DNA from: Limnohabitans sp. DM1
GTDB taxonomy: Bacteria; Pseudomonadota; Gammaproteobacteria; Burkholderiales; Burkholderiaceae_C
Reading direction: 5' to 3'
Length of the DNA: 64,000 bases
NCBI RefSeq assembly: GCF_001269385.1
Contig: NZ_CXOO01000048.1
Coordinates: 31,834 to 95,833 of the forward strand
The notes below the pieces were generated by a model. It was not told the DNA's origin, did not search any database, and saw only the letters and a list, made by a program, of their open reading frames with translations. This document shows, in pieces, positions 27,910 through 35,663 of this stretch. How positions within the stretch are numbered: position 1 is the first letter of the stretch; every line of letters starts with the position of its first letter. The position numbers were made by a program, and so were the translations under genes.

Positions 27910-30900
27910 GGCTCTACAACAGCCTGAAGTTTGGCTTGCTGGGCGGTTTGGTTGCGGCCAGCGAAAGGCATGACGCGGCGTATCAAAAGGCGGTGGAGGC
28001 CTATGGCCCCGAGTCGGAAACAGGCATCAAGAAATGGGCACGCGATTCGATTGCCGATTGGCTGGCCCGCTACAACCAGTTGGTCAGCCGCCCGGTGCGG
28101 CTGCGCTATTACCAAATTCTGGCCTTGTATTTCACCGAGGCCGTGCTGCGTGATGTGCGAGAGCAAGGCGCGGACAGGGGCGCAGAACTCAATGGCCTGC
28201 GCCGCAACATGCTGGCCTATTGGATGGCCACGGGCAGCGGCAAGACGCTGCTGATGCATCTGAATATCCTCCAATACATCGACCACATTGGCGGCATGCA
28301 GGCGTTTGACGAGTTGCAAATCATTTTGACCACGCCGGGTGTGAACCTGATTGACCAGCACCGCCGCGAGTTGACGCCGCTGGTGGACGCGCTCAACCGC
28401 CAGTGCGCCAATCGCATCAAGCTCACAGTGGAGTCCACTGGCAGCTTGCTCAACCACGAGCGGGGCTACTTCAACCTGCCACCATCCAGCCGGGTATTCC
28501 GTTTGGTGTTAGTGGACGAGGGGCACATTGGTTTGGCGGGTGGCGGCAAGGACGCGGGCGCTTTCAAGACGCTGCGACACAACCTAGCCGACTTTCCCAA
28601 CGCCTTTTTGTTTGAGTATTCGGCCACCTACCACGGCATCAGTGACAAGCATGTGGCCGAGTACAGTGACCAGATTGTTTACGACTACAACTACTACCGT
28701 TTTTACAAAGACGGCTACGGCAAGGACTACAGCATTCAAAAAGTGGCATCGGACGGTGTTGCCAAGGGCGAGGAGGCGTGGACCAATTTCCAGCTGGCCT
28801 TTGAAACGCTGGCCGACAAGTTGTCTGTGCATGAAGAGCTGCGGCTGACCGATCACGGTCTGGGCTTTGTGAGCGCCTTTGCAGACAAACCGCTGATTGC
28901 CTTCATGGGCAACACGGTGGAGGACAAAAAGAAAGAGGGCAAAGGCGATGACGACGAGGTGTCGGACATTCGCAAACTGTTGGCTTACTTGGCCAAGCTG
29001 ACGCCCACGCAACGCGCACGCTTGGCGTCGGTCTTTAACGGTGACCACGTAGGCCACCTGATGTTGACGCGTTGCGCTGCGGTCACGGACGAGATTTACC
29101 TGTCTTGGGGTGACGGCGCTTATTGGGGCATTGTCAACGTGGGCAATGGCGACAAGTTTTTCAACGAGTCCGAGGGCCACCCTGAACTGAAAGATGCACA
29201 CGGCCTGCCGCTGGTCCAATTGCGCAAAGCGCCGATTGTGGAGCGACGTTTTCAGTTTGGCGACATTGACTTGCCGGGGTCACCCATCAATGTGCTGGTG
29301 GGCAGCCGCAAGTTTGCCGAGGGCTGGAACTGTTACCGCGTGTCGGTGATTGGTTTGATCAATTTGGGGTCTAGCAAGGGCAACAAGATCATTCAGATTT
29401 TTGGCCGTGGTGTGCGGCTCAAAGGCTTGCAGGCAGACGGTAAGCGCCGTTTCATTGCGCACGGCGATGACTACGATGCACTCATCGATGACGATACGCC
29501 CGAGAACCGTTTGCGCCGACTTGAAACGCTGAATGTTTTCAGCTTGAAAAGCACATATCTGGAAGTGTTCTTGAAGGGCTTGGAGCAGGAAATGCCGCGT
29601 TGGGTGTTGGAGCGCCGAGTGCCAGTTCATGCCCAAAGTCTGAAGCTGGGCAGGTCCAGTGAGTCGTTTGACCAATACGCTGCCAAGTTGCCCATTTTCA
29701 AGGTAGGCCGCGATGAGACCGAGCCACGCTTGTTGGCCACGCTCACATTTCAAAACGGAGAACCTAAATGGCAGTGGTCCTACTTTCATGCGGAAACAGA
29801 AGAAAGTGGTGAGCTGGCCCGTTTTTCAATCAGCATGGATGTTCGCCCGGATGTGACGGACACCCCGCATAACTTGGCCCAGCTTTTGCGCGACGCTGTT
29901 GCAGAAGGCCCCACCAGTTTCTTCCCATTGACGGAGATGGAGCTCAGGCTGCATGCTCTGCAACGTGGGCGGCGCATGCAGTTGTTGGTGCAAGAGGCAT
30001 CAGGCCTGCGGCCTTTGAATTTACTGGACGTATTGAGGCTGGTGGACAGGGTGGATTACCACCGCAGCTGGTCGGACTGCAATTTTTTTGTACGTGAACA
30101 GTTGCTGTCTCAGACCTTGACCGAAACGATTTCCCAGCTGCACAACAAGTTGATTTATGACTTGAACAAACGCCGCTACCGCATTGGTGAGCCTTTGCGT
30201 CAGTCTTCACCCGGTGAGCCGGGTGACTTTGTGAGTCATTACGATTTGCGGCTGGAGTTTGGCCAAGAAGCAGACAAGCAAGGCTTTGAACGGCAATATC
30301 CTTCGCCGCAGTTGCCGACCCAGCTGCCGCTGGATTTGCTGGAATCACGACACATTTACGCGCCACTTTTCCAAAGTGCTGAAAACAAAGGCGTCACGCA
30401 AGGGCTCAGACTCAAAACACTGTCGATCAGTCCTGATGCATTGAATCCAGGTGAACGCAAGTTTGTGCAAGACATACACAACTTCTTGGCCAACCCGGTC
30501 AACCAGGGACGTTTAAGAGCCTTTGATTTTTATTTGATGCGCAACGTCGAGAGCTTGCGTTCAGTCGGTGTGTACCTGGAGACAGAGACCCGTGCGTATT
30601 ACCCAGACTTTGTGCTTTGGGCCGTCAGCGATAAAAAGACCCATGTCATGCTGGTGGACCCCAAAGGTCAATCCGGCATCCAAGATTGGAATTCGTTGGA
30701 GGCCTTCAATGCCAAGGTGGCCATTGCAAAAAATGGTGATTTGGTGGAGTTGGCTAAAAAATTAACTTCACACGCTGGCAAAGCTTTTGCGGTGGATTCA
30801 TTCATCTTGCTTCGCAAGTCCTCGCCGTTGGGGCAGGCGAAAGGTGATTACTACAACGAGAAAGAGGCCAACGATATGGAGAAATTGCATGTTCTGCACC

Positions 30901-31022
30901 TCAACTGGTCGCCTGCCGACGAACACGGAAACCGGGTTGATGAAGCAGGCGATCATGTTCCGATGCCGCCGGAAGAGCGTTGCTATGTGGAGCGGATGCT
31001 GGCGTGTGCTGGGCTTATCTGA
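27900..31022 (+). CDS. Type III-like restriction subunit (Res): SF2 helicase-nuclease
   Basis: This 1040-residue subunit would translocate on and cleave DNA lacking methylation. Superfamily 2 helicase motifs are visible: Walker A ATGSGKT (110-116), motif II VDEGH (205-209) instead of the usual DEAH/DECH, motif III SAT (241-243), motif V RKFAEGWNCYRVSVIGLINLG (given as ends: RKFAEGWN to LINLG) and motif VI QIFGRGVRL. Near the C-terminus YYPDFVLWAV followed by MLVDPKGQ fits a PD-(D/E)XK nuclease. The start codon lies inside the Mod gene. The protein may also act in a non-classical defence system; a nuclease role is inferred from motifs. Confidence 0.88.
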   Translation: MELRLYNSLKFGLLGGLVAASERHDAAYQKAVEAYGPESETGIKKWARDSIADWLARYNQLVSRPVRLRYYQILALYFTEAVLRDVREQGADRGAELNGLRRNMLAYWMATGSGKTLLMHLNILQYIDHIGGMQAFDELQIILTTPGVNLIDQHRRELTPLVDALNRQCANRIKLTVESTGSLLNHERGYFNLPPSSRVFRLVLVDEGHIGLAGGGKDAGAFKTLRHNLADFPNAFLFEYSATYHGISDKHVAEYSDQIVYDYNYYRFYKDGYGKDYSIQKVASDGVAKGEEAWTNFQLAFETLADKLSVHEELRLTDHGLGFVSAFADKPLIAFMGNTVEDKKKEGKGDDDEVSDIRKLLAYLAKLTPTQRARLASVFNGDHVGHLMLTRCAAVTDEIYLSWGDGAYWGIVNVGNGDKFFNESEGHPELKDAHGLPLVQLRKAPIVERRFQFGDIDLPGSPINVLVGSRKFAEGWNCYRVSVIGLINLGSSKGNKIIQIFGRGVRLKGLQADGKRRFIAHGDDYDALIDDDTPENRLRRLETLNVFSLKSTYLEVFLKGLEQEMPRWVLERRVPVHAQSLKLGRSSESFDQYAAKLPIFKVGRDETEPRLLATLTFQNGEPKWQWSYFHAETEESGELARFSISMDVRPDVTDTPHNLAQLLRDAVAEGPTSFFPLTEMELRLHALQRGRRMQLLVQEASGLRPLNLLDVLRLVDRVDYHRSWSDCNFFVREQLLSQTLTETISQLHNKLIYDLNKRRYRIGEPLRQSSPGEPGDFVSHYDLRLEFGQEADKQGFERQYPSPQLPTQLPLDLLESRHIYAPLFQSAENKGVTQGLRLKTLSISPDALNPGERKFVQDIHNFLANPVNQGRLRAFDFYLMRNVESLRSVGVYLETETRAYYPDFVLWAVSDKKTHVMLVDPKGQSGIQDWNSLEAFNAKVAIAKNGDLVELAKKLTSHAGKAFAVDSFILLRKSSPLGQAKGDYYNEKEANDMEKLHVLHLNWSPADEHGNRVDEAGDHVPMPPEERCYVERMLACAGLI

Positions 31023-31067
31023 ACCGTTTACAAACCATATCCACCTCACCAAGCGCGCCACCTGCGC

Positions 31068-31245
31068 TTAACTCAAACCCAAATCCTCGTGCACGGTTTG
31101 GCCTGAGCTGTGGGGCAGTTCCACCACTATTTGGCGGTGTTGGGTTTGTGGGTTGGTAAAGTCACACGCCATGTTGTTGATCGGCCTAGTCAAGACCGTG
31201 GCTTCGATGTGTTGTTTGAGCAAATGTCGTTGTTGCTGAGCTCGA
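31068..31245 (-). pseudogene. Decayed 3' fragment of a CaiB/BaiF CoA-transferase gene
   Basis: Read on the minus strand, an open stretch encodes RPINNMACDFTNPQTQHRQ, then IVVELPHSSGQTV, then HEDLGLS and a stop. It matches the C-terminal region of the intact transferase at 34443-35663 (GPINNMAQVFADPQTQHRQ, VVELPHSSGQTV, REELGLSE), with about 30 codons deleted before the end. At DNA level 31091-31184 aligns with 34595-34688 with ten mismatches by my count. No start is present. It lies between the Res gene and hipA, within the accessory island. Confidence 0.8.
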
Positions 31246-31250
31246 ACCAG

Positions 31251-32582
31251 TCACCGTTCACCCAGCAAAGGCGAGCGCCCTATCTTGTTTGTTTCCGCTG
31301 CCAGCTTCGGCGGCGCAGAAAACCCCTCAAACGCATCGCTGGCCGCCCAGTCTCCCACGGCATACACGCGTTGATCGCGCAGGCCCTGAACGCCTTCGGC
31401 CCAAGCCAGCAGCATGCGTTTGCCAATGTCTTCAAAGCCGGGGTGGTCGGTCATGGCTTGGCGCACATCGCGGCCCACGTCGGCCACGGCGTCGCTGATG
31501 GCTTGCACCATGTGCAGCTGTTCTTTGGGCTGGATGCCGAAGGTGGCGGCGATGAACTTTTGCAGGTTCTTGCCGGGCAGCCAGGTTTTTTTGCCCATGA
31601 ATCCAATGCCCGGCGGGTTGTGCTGAAAGCCCGCATACACGCTGGTGGTCAGCATGTCGTAGGTGGGCGACAGGTGAACGTCGGCGCGGCTGGTGTAGAG
31701 CAGGGCCAGGTTTTTGGCGTGGCAGTCGGCGTTGCGCAGTGCATAGGTCAGCAGCAAGGTGTTGGCCAGTTGGCGAAAGGTCTCCAGCCGCTGCGGTCCG
31801 GGCACATGGTCGCGCACAGCTTTGGCGATGCGCTCCCAAGTGGTGTCGTATTTGGCGGCAGGGCGCAGGCCCAGCAGGCTGCAAAAGTCTTCCATGCCCC
31901 AGTGGGGCTGGCCGTGCTCGTCCACATCAAAGAGGTGCACCACCAGGGCTTGACCGTCGTTGGACACTTGCGTGTGAGCCGTGGGCATGATGCGCCGCGC
32001 CACTTGCATGCACAGGTGTTCGTTCAAGGCCACAAAGGGCAGCCGGGCGCTGGAGCCTTTGACGATGTGCCGTCGGGTGATCAGGCTGGCTTTGGGGTTG
32101 GAGCCGAGTGGCTGGGCTTCTTCCGTTTGCGCGTCCAAAAACTTGGGCACCACGCCCGACACGCCGCTGGTGGCGTGTTCGCGCACCAGCGCGGCAAAGG
32201 CGGCTTCGGAGTTGTCGCCCTTGAGCAGCGCAGCCACGTCAATGGGCTTGGCGGGCTCGGTCAGCGTCGCGCCGGGGGCGGCCACTTGCAGGCGGCCGAC
32301 CATGTTGCGGCCAATGACCGAGAGCAGTGCCGCAGGGCTGGCGCCAATGTGCGGGCCAAATTGTTCTTGCAGCACCTGCAGCAAATAGCCTTCGGGCAGG
32401 TTCATTTGCAGCACGGGCGGCAGCTGGTCGTCCCAGACATAGCTTTCGGTGCGCACCGGCATGGTGAGCGACACGAAGTCGTCTGGGGCCAAACCGGGGT
32501 GGTAAGTCAGCACGCTTTTGAAGTCGCCTGATGGCTCCAGCGTGGCCACTTCGCGGCCCAGCACATAGACGGACAGTGACAT
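31251..32582 (-). CDS. hipA: HipA-like serine/threonine kinase toxin
   Basis: HipA kinases phosphorylate tRNA synthetases (GltX in E. coli) and cause dormancy. The protein has 443 residues. An N-terminal couple domain (about 1-100) precedes the kinase: SGVVPKF resembles the P-loop serine region, RNADCHAKNLALL is the catalytic loop with Asp and Asn, and SPTYDML is the metal-binding Asp. The ATG at 32582 overlaps the antitoxin stop (ATGA). It is transcribed convergently with the Res gene. Classification as HipA is secure; target is unknown. Confidence 0.9.
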   Translation of the reverse strand: MSLSVYVLGREVATLEPSGDFKSVLTYHPGLAPDDFVSLTMPVRTESYVWDDQLPPVLQMNLPEGYLLQVLQEQFGPHIGASPAALLSVIGRNMVGRLQVAAPGATLTEPAKPIDVAALLKGDNSEAAFAALVREHATSGVSGVVPKFLDAQTEEAQPLGSNPKASLITRRHIVKGSSARLPFVALNEHLCMQVARRIMPTAHTQVSNDGQALVVHLFDVDEHGQPHWGMEDFCSLLGLRPAAKYDTTWERIAKAVRDHVPGPQRLETFRQLANTLLLTYALRNADCHAKNLALLYTSRADVHLSPTYDMLTTSVYAGFQHNPPGIGFMGKKTWLPGKNLQKFIAATFGIQPKEQLHMVQAISDAVADVGRDVRQAMTDHPGFEDIGKRMLLAWAEGVQGLRDQRVYAVGDWAASDAFEGFSAPPKLAAETNKIGRSPLLGER

Positions 32583-32860
32583 CAAGTGGCTCCTGACTCG
32601 GGTGTGGCTGTTTGCGAACGTTCACGCCGCAGCTCGTCCAGGTTGCCGCTCTGGCCCTGGGTCATCACGTTCAGCTCGGCCCCCAGAACGGCCAGCACCG
32701 CCAGCAGCTTGCGCGTGCCAAATTCAGCGCTGCGGCCGCGTTCGAAACGCGACAACGATTCCGCCGTCACGCCCGCCATGGCCGCGACATCGCCTTGCTT
32801 GAGGCCCAACTGTTTGCGACGTGCGGCCACGGCTTCACCGAGTTCTTGGAGGGTTTGCAC
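32582..32860 (-). CDS. hipB: HipB-like antitoxin with Cro/CI helix-turn-helix
   Basis: The 92-residue protein has a Xre-type helix-turn-helix (LGLKQGDVAAMAGVTAESLS, about 18-37, followed by RFERGRSAEFGT) and a disordered acidic/polar tail typical of HipB. It starts with GTG at 32860; no nearby ATG fits. It is coupled to hipA by a four-base overlap. HipB dimers bind operators upstream and neutralise HipA. The AT-rich block immediately upstream contains a palindrome that could be its operator. Confidence 0.85.
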   Translation of the reverse strand: MQTLQELGEAVAARRKQLGLKQGDVAAMAGVTAESLSRFERGRSAEFGTRKLLAVLAVLGAELNVMTQGQSGNLDELRRERSQTATPESGAT

Positions 32861-32898
32861 TTGATTTTTACGTCAAAAAATTTAGAATTTGAAAGACA

Positions 32899-32918
32899 TT
32901 TTGATTTAAATATCAAAA
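32899..32918. promoter_or_regulatory. AT-rich palindrome upstream of hipBA
   Basis: TTTTGAT-TTAAAT-ATCAAAA is a perfect 7-bp inverted repeat in a strongly AT-rich stretch (32861-32925) of a GC-rich window, 39 bases upstream of the hipB start. It is a candidate HipB operator overlapping the promoter. Confidence 0.5.
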
Positions 32919-33109
32919 AATGCAAGACAAATCAGCTGTGACAACTCAAAAGCAAGGTCCAAGCAGACACTGCGCTGCGGCCCACAGCGCGAAGACTGGG
33001 GCCAACAAATCCACGCGCAGCCCCTTTCTCTAGCTTTTTCTAATAATGTATATCTCATGCTAGTTATACTTGCATATAAACTCATAGAGTTGAAGCAAAA
33101 GGAGACGCC

Positions 33110-34294
33110 ATGGATGAAGTGAGAAACCCATTTGCGCCTGGCGCTGGGAGTCGGCCACCAGAGCTTGCGGGACGGGAAACCATCCTTCAGGACGCGCAGA
33201 TCGCCATTCAAAGGGCGTTGTTAGGCAAGCCCAGTCGCTCACAGATGTTGCTGGGTTTGCGTGGCGTTGGAAAGACAGTGCTGCTGAACAAAATCGAAGA
33301 GTTGGCCGAAACCGCGGGACACCTGACATCCTCGATCGAAGCGCCAGAGGGAAAGGCGCTCAGTGAGTTGCTCGTGCCCAAAATCAACCAAGTCTTGCGT
33401 AAACTCTCGACTTCGGAGAGCGCGAAGGCCAAAGCCCATCAGGCTCTTCGGGCACTTCGATCTTTCGCTTCTGCGTTCAAGCTCTCGTACGGCGATGCTT
33501 CCATTTCGGTTGATCCGGAAGTAGGTATCGCGGACAGTGGTGATATGGAGGCGGATCTGCCCGAATTGTTCGTGCGCGTGGGTGAGGCTGCAAAGGCCGC
33601 AGGTAAGGCCTGGACGCTTCTCATTGACGAAGTACAGTACCTGCGCTCTAAAGATCTGGCCGCTCTGATCGTCGCACTCCACAAGGTGAACCAGAAAGAC
33701 TTGCCTGTTTTGTTTTTCGGTGCGGGGCTGCCACAGGTTGCAGCACTTTCGGGCGATGCCAAATCCTATGCGGAACGGCTCTTTCACTATCCTGCGGTTG
33801 GTGCACTGGGGGAGGAGGATGCGGAGACCGCCATCAGGCAGCCTATCGAGGGTGAAGGTGAGGAGATTGACGACAACGCCATCAAAGAGATCTTGGCGAA
33901 GACCAAAGGCTATCCCTATTTCCTGCAAGAGTGGGGCTATCAGTGCTGGAACATCGGCAAGGGGCCGCGCATCCATCTCGAGGATGCATCAAAAGCAGCA
34001 GGGGAGGCGACAAAACGGCTTGACGAAGGCTTCTTCAAGGTTCGTTTTGACCGCTTAACGCCCAAGGAGCGAGAGTACGTGATCGCGATGGCCAAATTGG
34101 GTGCTGGACCGTACAGGTCATCAGATGTCGCAGAAGCACTGCAAGAAACGCATCAAAGTCTGGGTCCGCGGCGCGCGCAGATCATCAGCAAGGGAATGAT
34201 TTATAGCCCATCTCACGGTGACATTGCCTTCACCGTACCCTTGTTCAACGAATACCTGATCCGCAACTACGTGGAAAAAGCGGGCAAAGAGTAG
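33110..34294 (+). CDS. Orphan AAA/ORC-like ATP-binding protein
   Basis: The 394-residue protein has a Walker A motif GLRGVGKT (49-56) and Walker B WTLLIDEVQ (about 166-174), then a sensor-like VLFFGAGLPQ. The layout (P-loop ATPase followed by a helical lid and a winged-helix-like C-terminus, about 310-390) resembles Orc/Cdc6-type and archaeal-type ATPases seen alone on mobile or defence islands. AAAGGAG lies upstream of the ATG, after an AT-rich leader (33030-33095). I see no partner nuclease or transposition gene beside it. Role unknown; defence or mobility are both possible. Confidence 0.75.
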   Translation: MDEVRNPFAPGAGSRPPELAGRETILQDAQIAIQRALLGKPSRSQMLLGLRGVGKTVLLNKIEELAETAGHLTSSIEAPEGKALSELLVPKINQVLRKLSTSESAKAKAHQALRALRSFASAFKLSYGDASISVDPEVGIADSGDMEADLPELFVRVGEAAKAAGKAWTLLIDEVQYLRSKDLAALIVALHKVNQKDLPVLFFGAGLPQVAALSGDAKSYAERLFHYPAVGALGEEDAETAIRQPIEGEGEEIDDNAIKEILAKTKGYPYFLQEWGYQCWNIGKGPRIHLEDASKAAGEATKRLDEGFFKVRFDRLTPKEREYVIAMAKLGAGPYRSSDVAEALQETHQSLGPRRAQIISKGMIYSPSHGDIAFTVPLFNEYLIRNYVEKAGKE

Positions 34295-34442
34295 GTGTGC
34301 AGAGGGTAAATGAGCGCTGTTTGTGTGCTGCCTGATGCGCTCAAGGGGCATGGTTGCAGTGGCAGATGAGGCTTTCATGACCATGAGCCACCGAGCGCAA
34401 AGTCACTGCAACCACAGCCCCTGTTCACTTGCAATCACCCCC

Positions 34443-35663
34443 TCAAACCACCCCCCGCGCCACCAGCCCCGCCACTTGCGCCTCACTCAGCCCCAGCTCT
34501 TCGCGCAAGGCTTGCAGGCTGTGCTCACCCAGCTGTGGCGGTGCTTGGTGTGTCACGGGCGAAGCAGAGAAGTTCAGCGGGCTGCGCACCAGGCGCACGG
34601 TTTGGCCTGAGCTGTGGGGCAGTTCCACCACCATCTGGCGGTGTTGGGTTTGCGGGTCGGCAAAGACCTGGGCCATGTTGTTGATCGGTCCGGCCGGGAC
34701 GTTGGCAGCGCTCAGTTGTTCCAGCAACTGGGCGCGGGGTTGTGTGCGCACCAGTGCCTGCAAGGCGCCCTGCAGTTCGCTGCGGTGGGCGATGCGTTGC
34801 ATGTTGGTGGCAAAGCGGGGGTCGGCGGGCATGTCGGGTGCGCCCAGCACGGTGCACAGTTGGCCAAATTGCGTGTTGTTGCCCGCCGCGATGATGAGTC
34901 GGCCTTCGGCGCATTCAAAGACTTCGGACGGTGATGCAATCGGGTTGGTGTTGCCCACGCGTTGTGGCGATTGGCCGCTCATCAAATAACCCACGGCCAA
35001 GTGGCCGTTGAAGGCGACGGTGGCGTCCAGCATGGCCGCGTCGATGGCCTGGCCTTGGCCGGTTTTTTGGCGGTGCATCAGAGCGCCCAAAATCCCGATG
35101 GTGGCGTACAGCCCCGTCACCATGTCGGTCATGGGGATGGCGGTGCGCATGGGGCCGCCGCTGGGCTGATCGTCGGGCAGGCCGCAGGTGCTCATGGGCC
35201 CGGCCATGCCTTGCAAGATGAAGTCATACGCGGGCTTGGGCGCAGACGGCCCGGTCTGGCCAAAGCCGGTGACCGAGCAGTAGATCAGCTCGGGTTTCAG
35301 GCGTCGCAGGCTGTCGGCGTCCAGACCGTATTTGGCCAGGGACCCGACCTTGTAGTTCTCCACCACAACGTCGCAGCGCAGCGCCAGGTCGCGCACGATT
35401 TGCGCGCCTTCTTCGCTGGCTATGTCCACCGTGATGGATTGCTTGCCCCGGTTGTAGGCCAGGTACAGGGCCGAGTCGTTGCTGGGTTGGCCCGTGGCGG
35501 GATCTTGCAAAAAAGGCCCCATGCGCCGCGTGTCGTCACCTTCACCAGGTTTTTCAATCTTGTAAACCTTGGCCCCCATGTCGGCCAGGATCTGCGTGCA
35601 CATGGGGCCGGCGATCACGCGGGTCAGGTCGAGGACCTTGATGCCTTCCAGAATGGGGTTCAT
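34443..35663 (-). CDS. CaiB/BaiF family (class III) CoA-transferase
   Basis: This is a 406-residue CoA-transferase. The N-terminal GIKVLDLTRVIAGPMCTQIL and YNRGKQSITVD motifs define the family, and the catalytic Asp is Asp 147 in KPAYDFILQG. The ATG at 35663 overlaps the AtuA-like stop by four bases; an upstream in-frame extension is rejected. It is the last gene of the carboxylase operon and could load or recycle CoA for the branched acid degraded there. A decayed partial copy of its 3' end lies at 31068-31245. Confidence 0.9.
   Translation of the reverse strand: MNPILEGIKVLDLTRVIAGPMCTQILADMGAKVYKIEKPGEGDDTRRMGPFLQDPATGQPSNDSALYLAYNRGKQSITVDIASEEGAQIVRDLALRCDVVVENYKVGSLAKYGLDADSLRRLKPELIYCSVTGFGQTGPSAPKPAYDFILQGMAGPMSTCGLPDDQPSGGPMRTAIPMTDMVTGLYATIGILGALMHRQKTGQGQAIDAAMLDATVAFNGHLAVGYLMSGQSPQRVGNTNPIASPSEVFECAEGRLIIAAGNNTQFGQLCTVLGAPDMPADPRFATNMQRIAHRSELQGALQALVRTQPRAQLLEQLSAANVPAGPINNMAQVFADPQTQHRQMVVELPHSSGQTVRLVRSPLNFSASPVTHQAPPQLGEHSLQALREELGLSEAQVAGLVARGVV

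Noticed and set aside
31091..34688. The two CaiB segments as exact att sites or target duplication of a mobile element
   Set aside because: They differ at about ten of 94 positions and one has an internal deletion nearby. No integrase is present. A decayed gene duplicate fits better.
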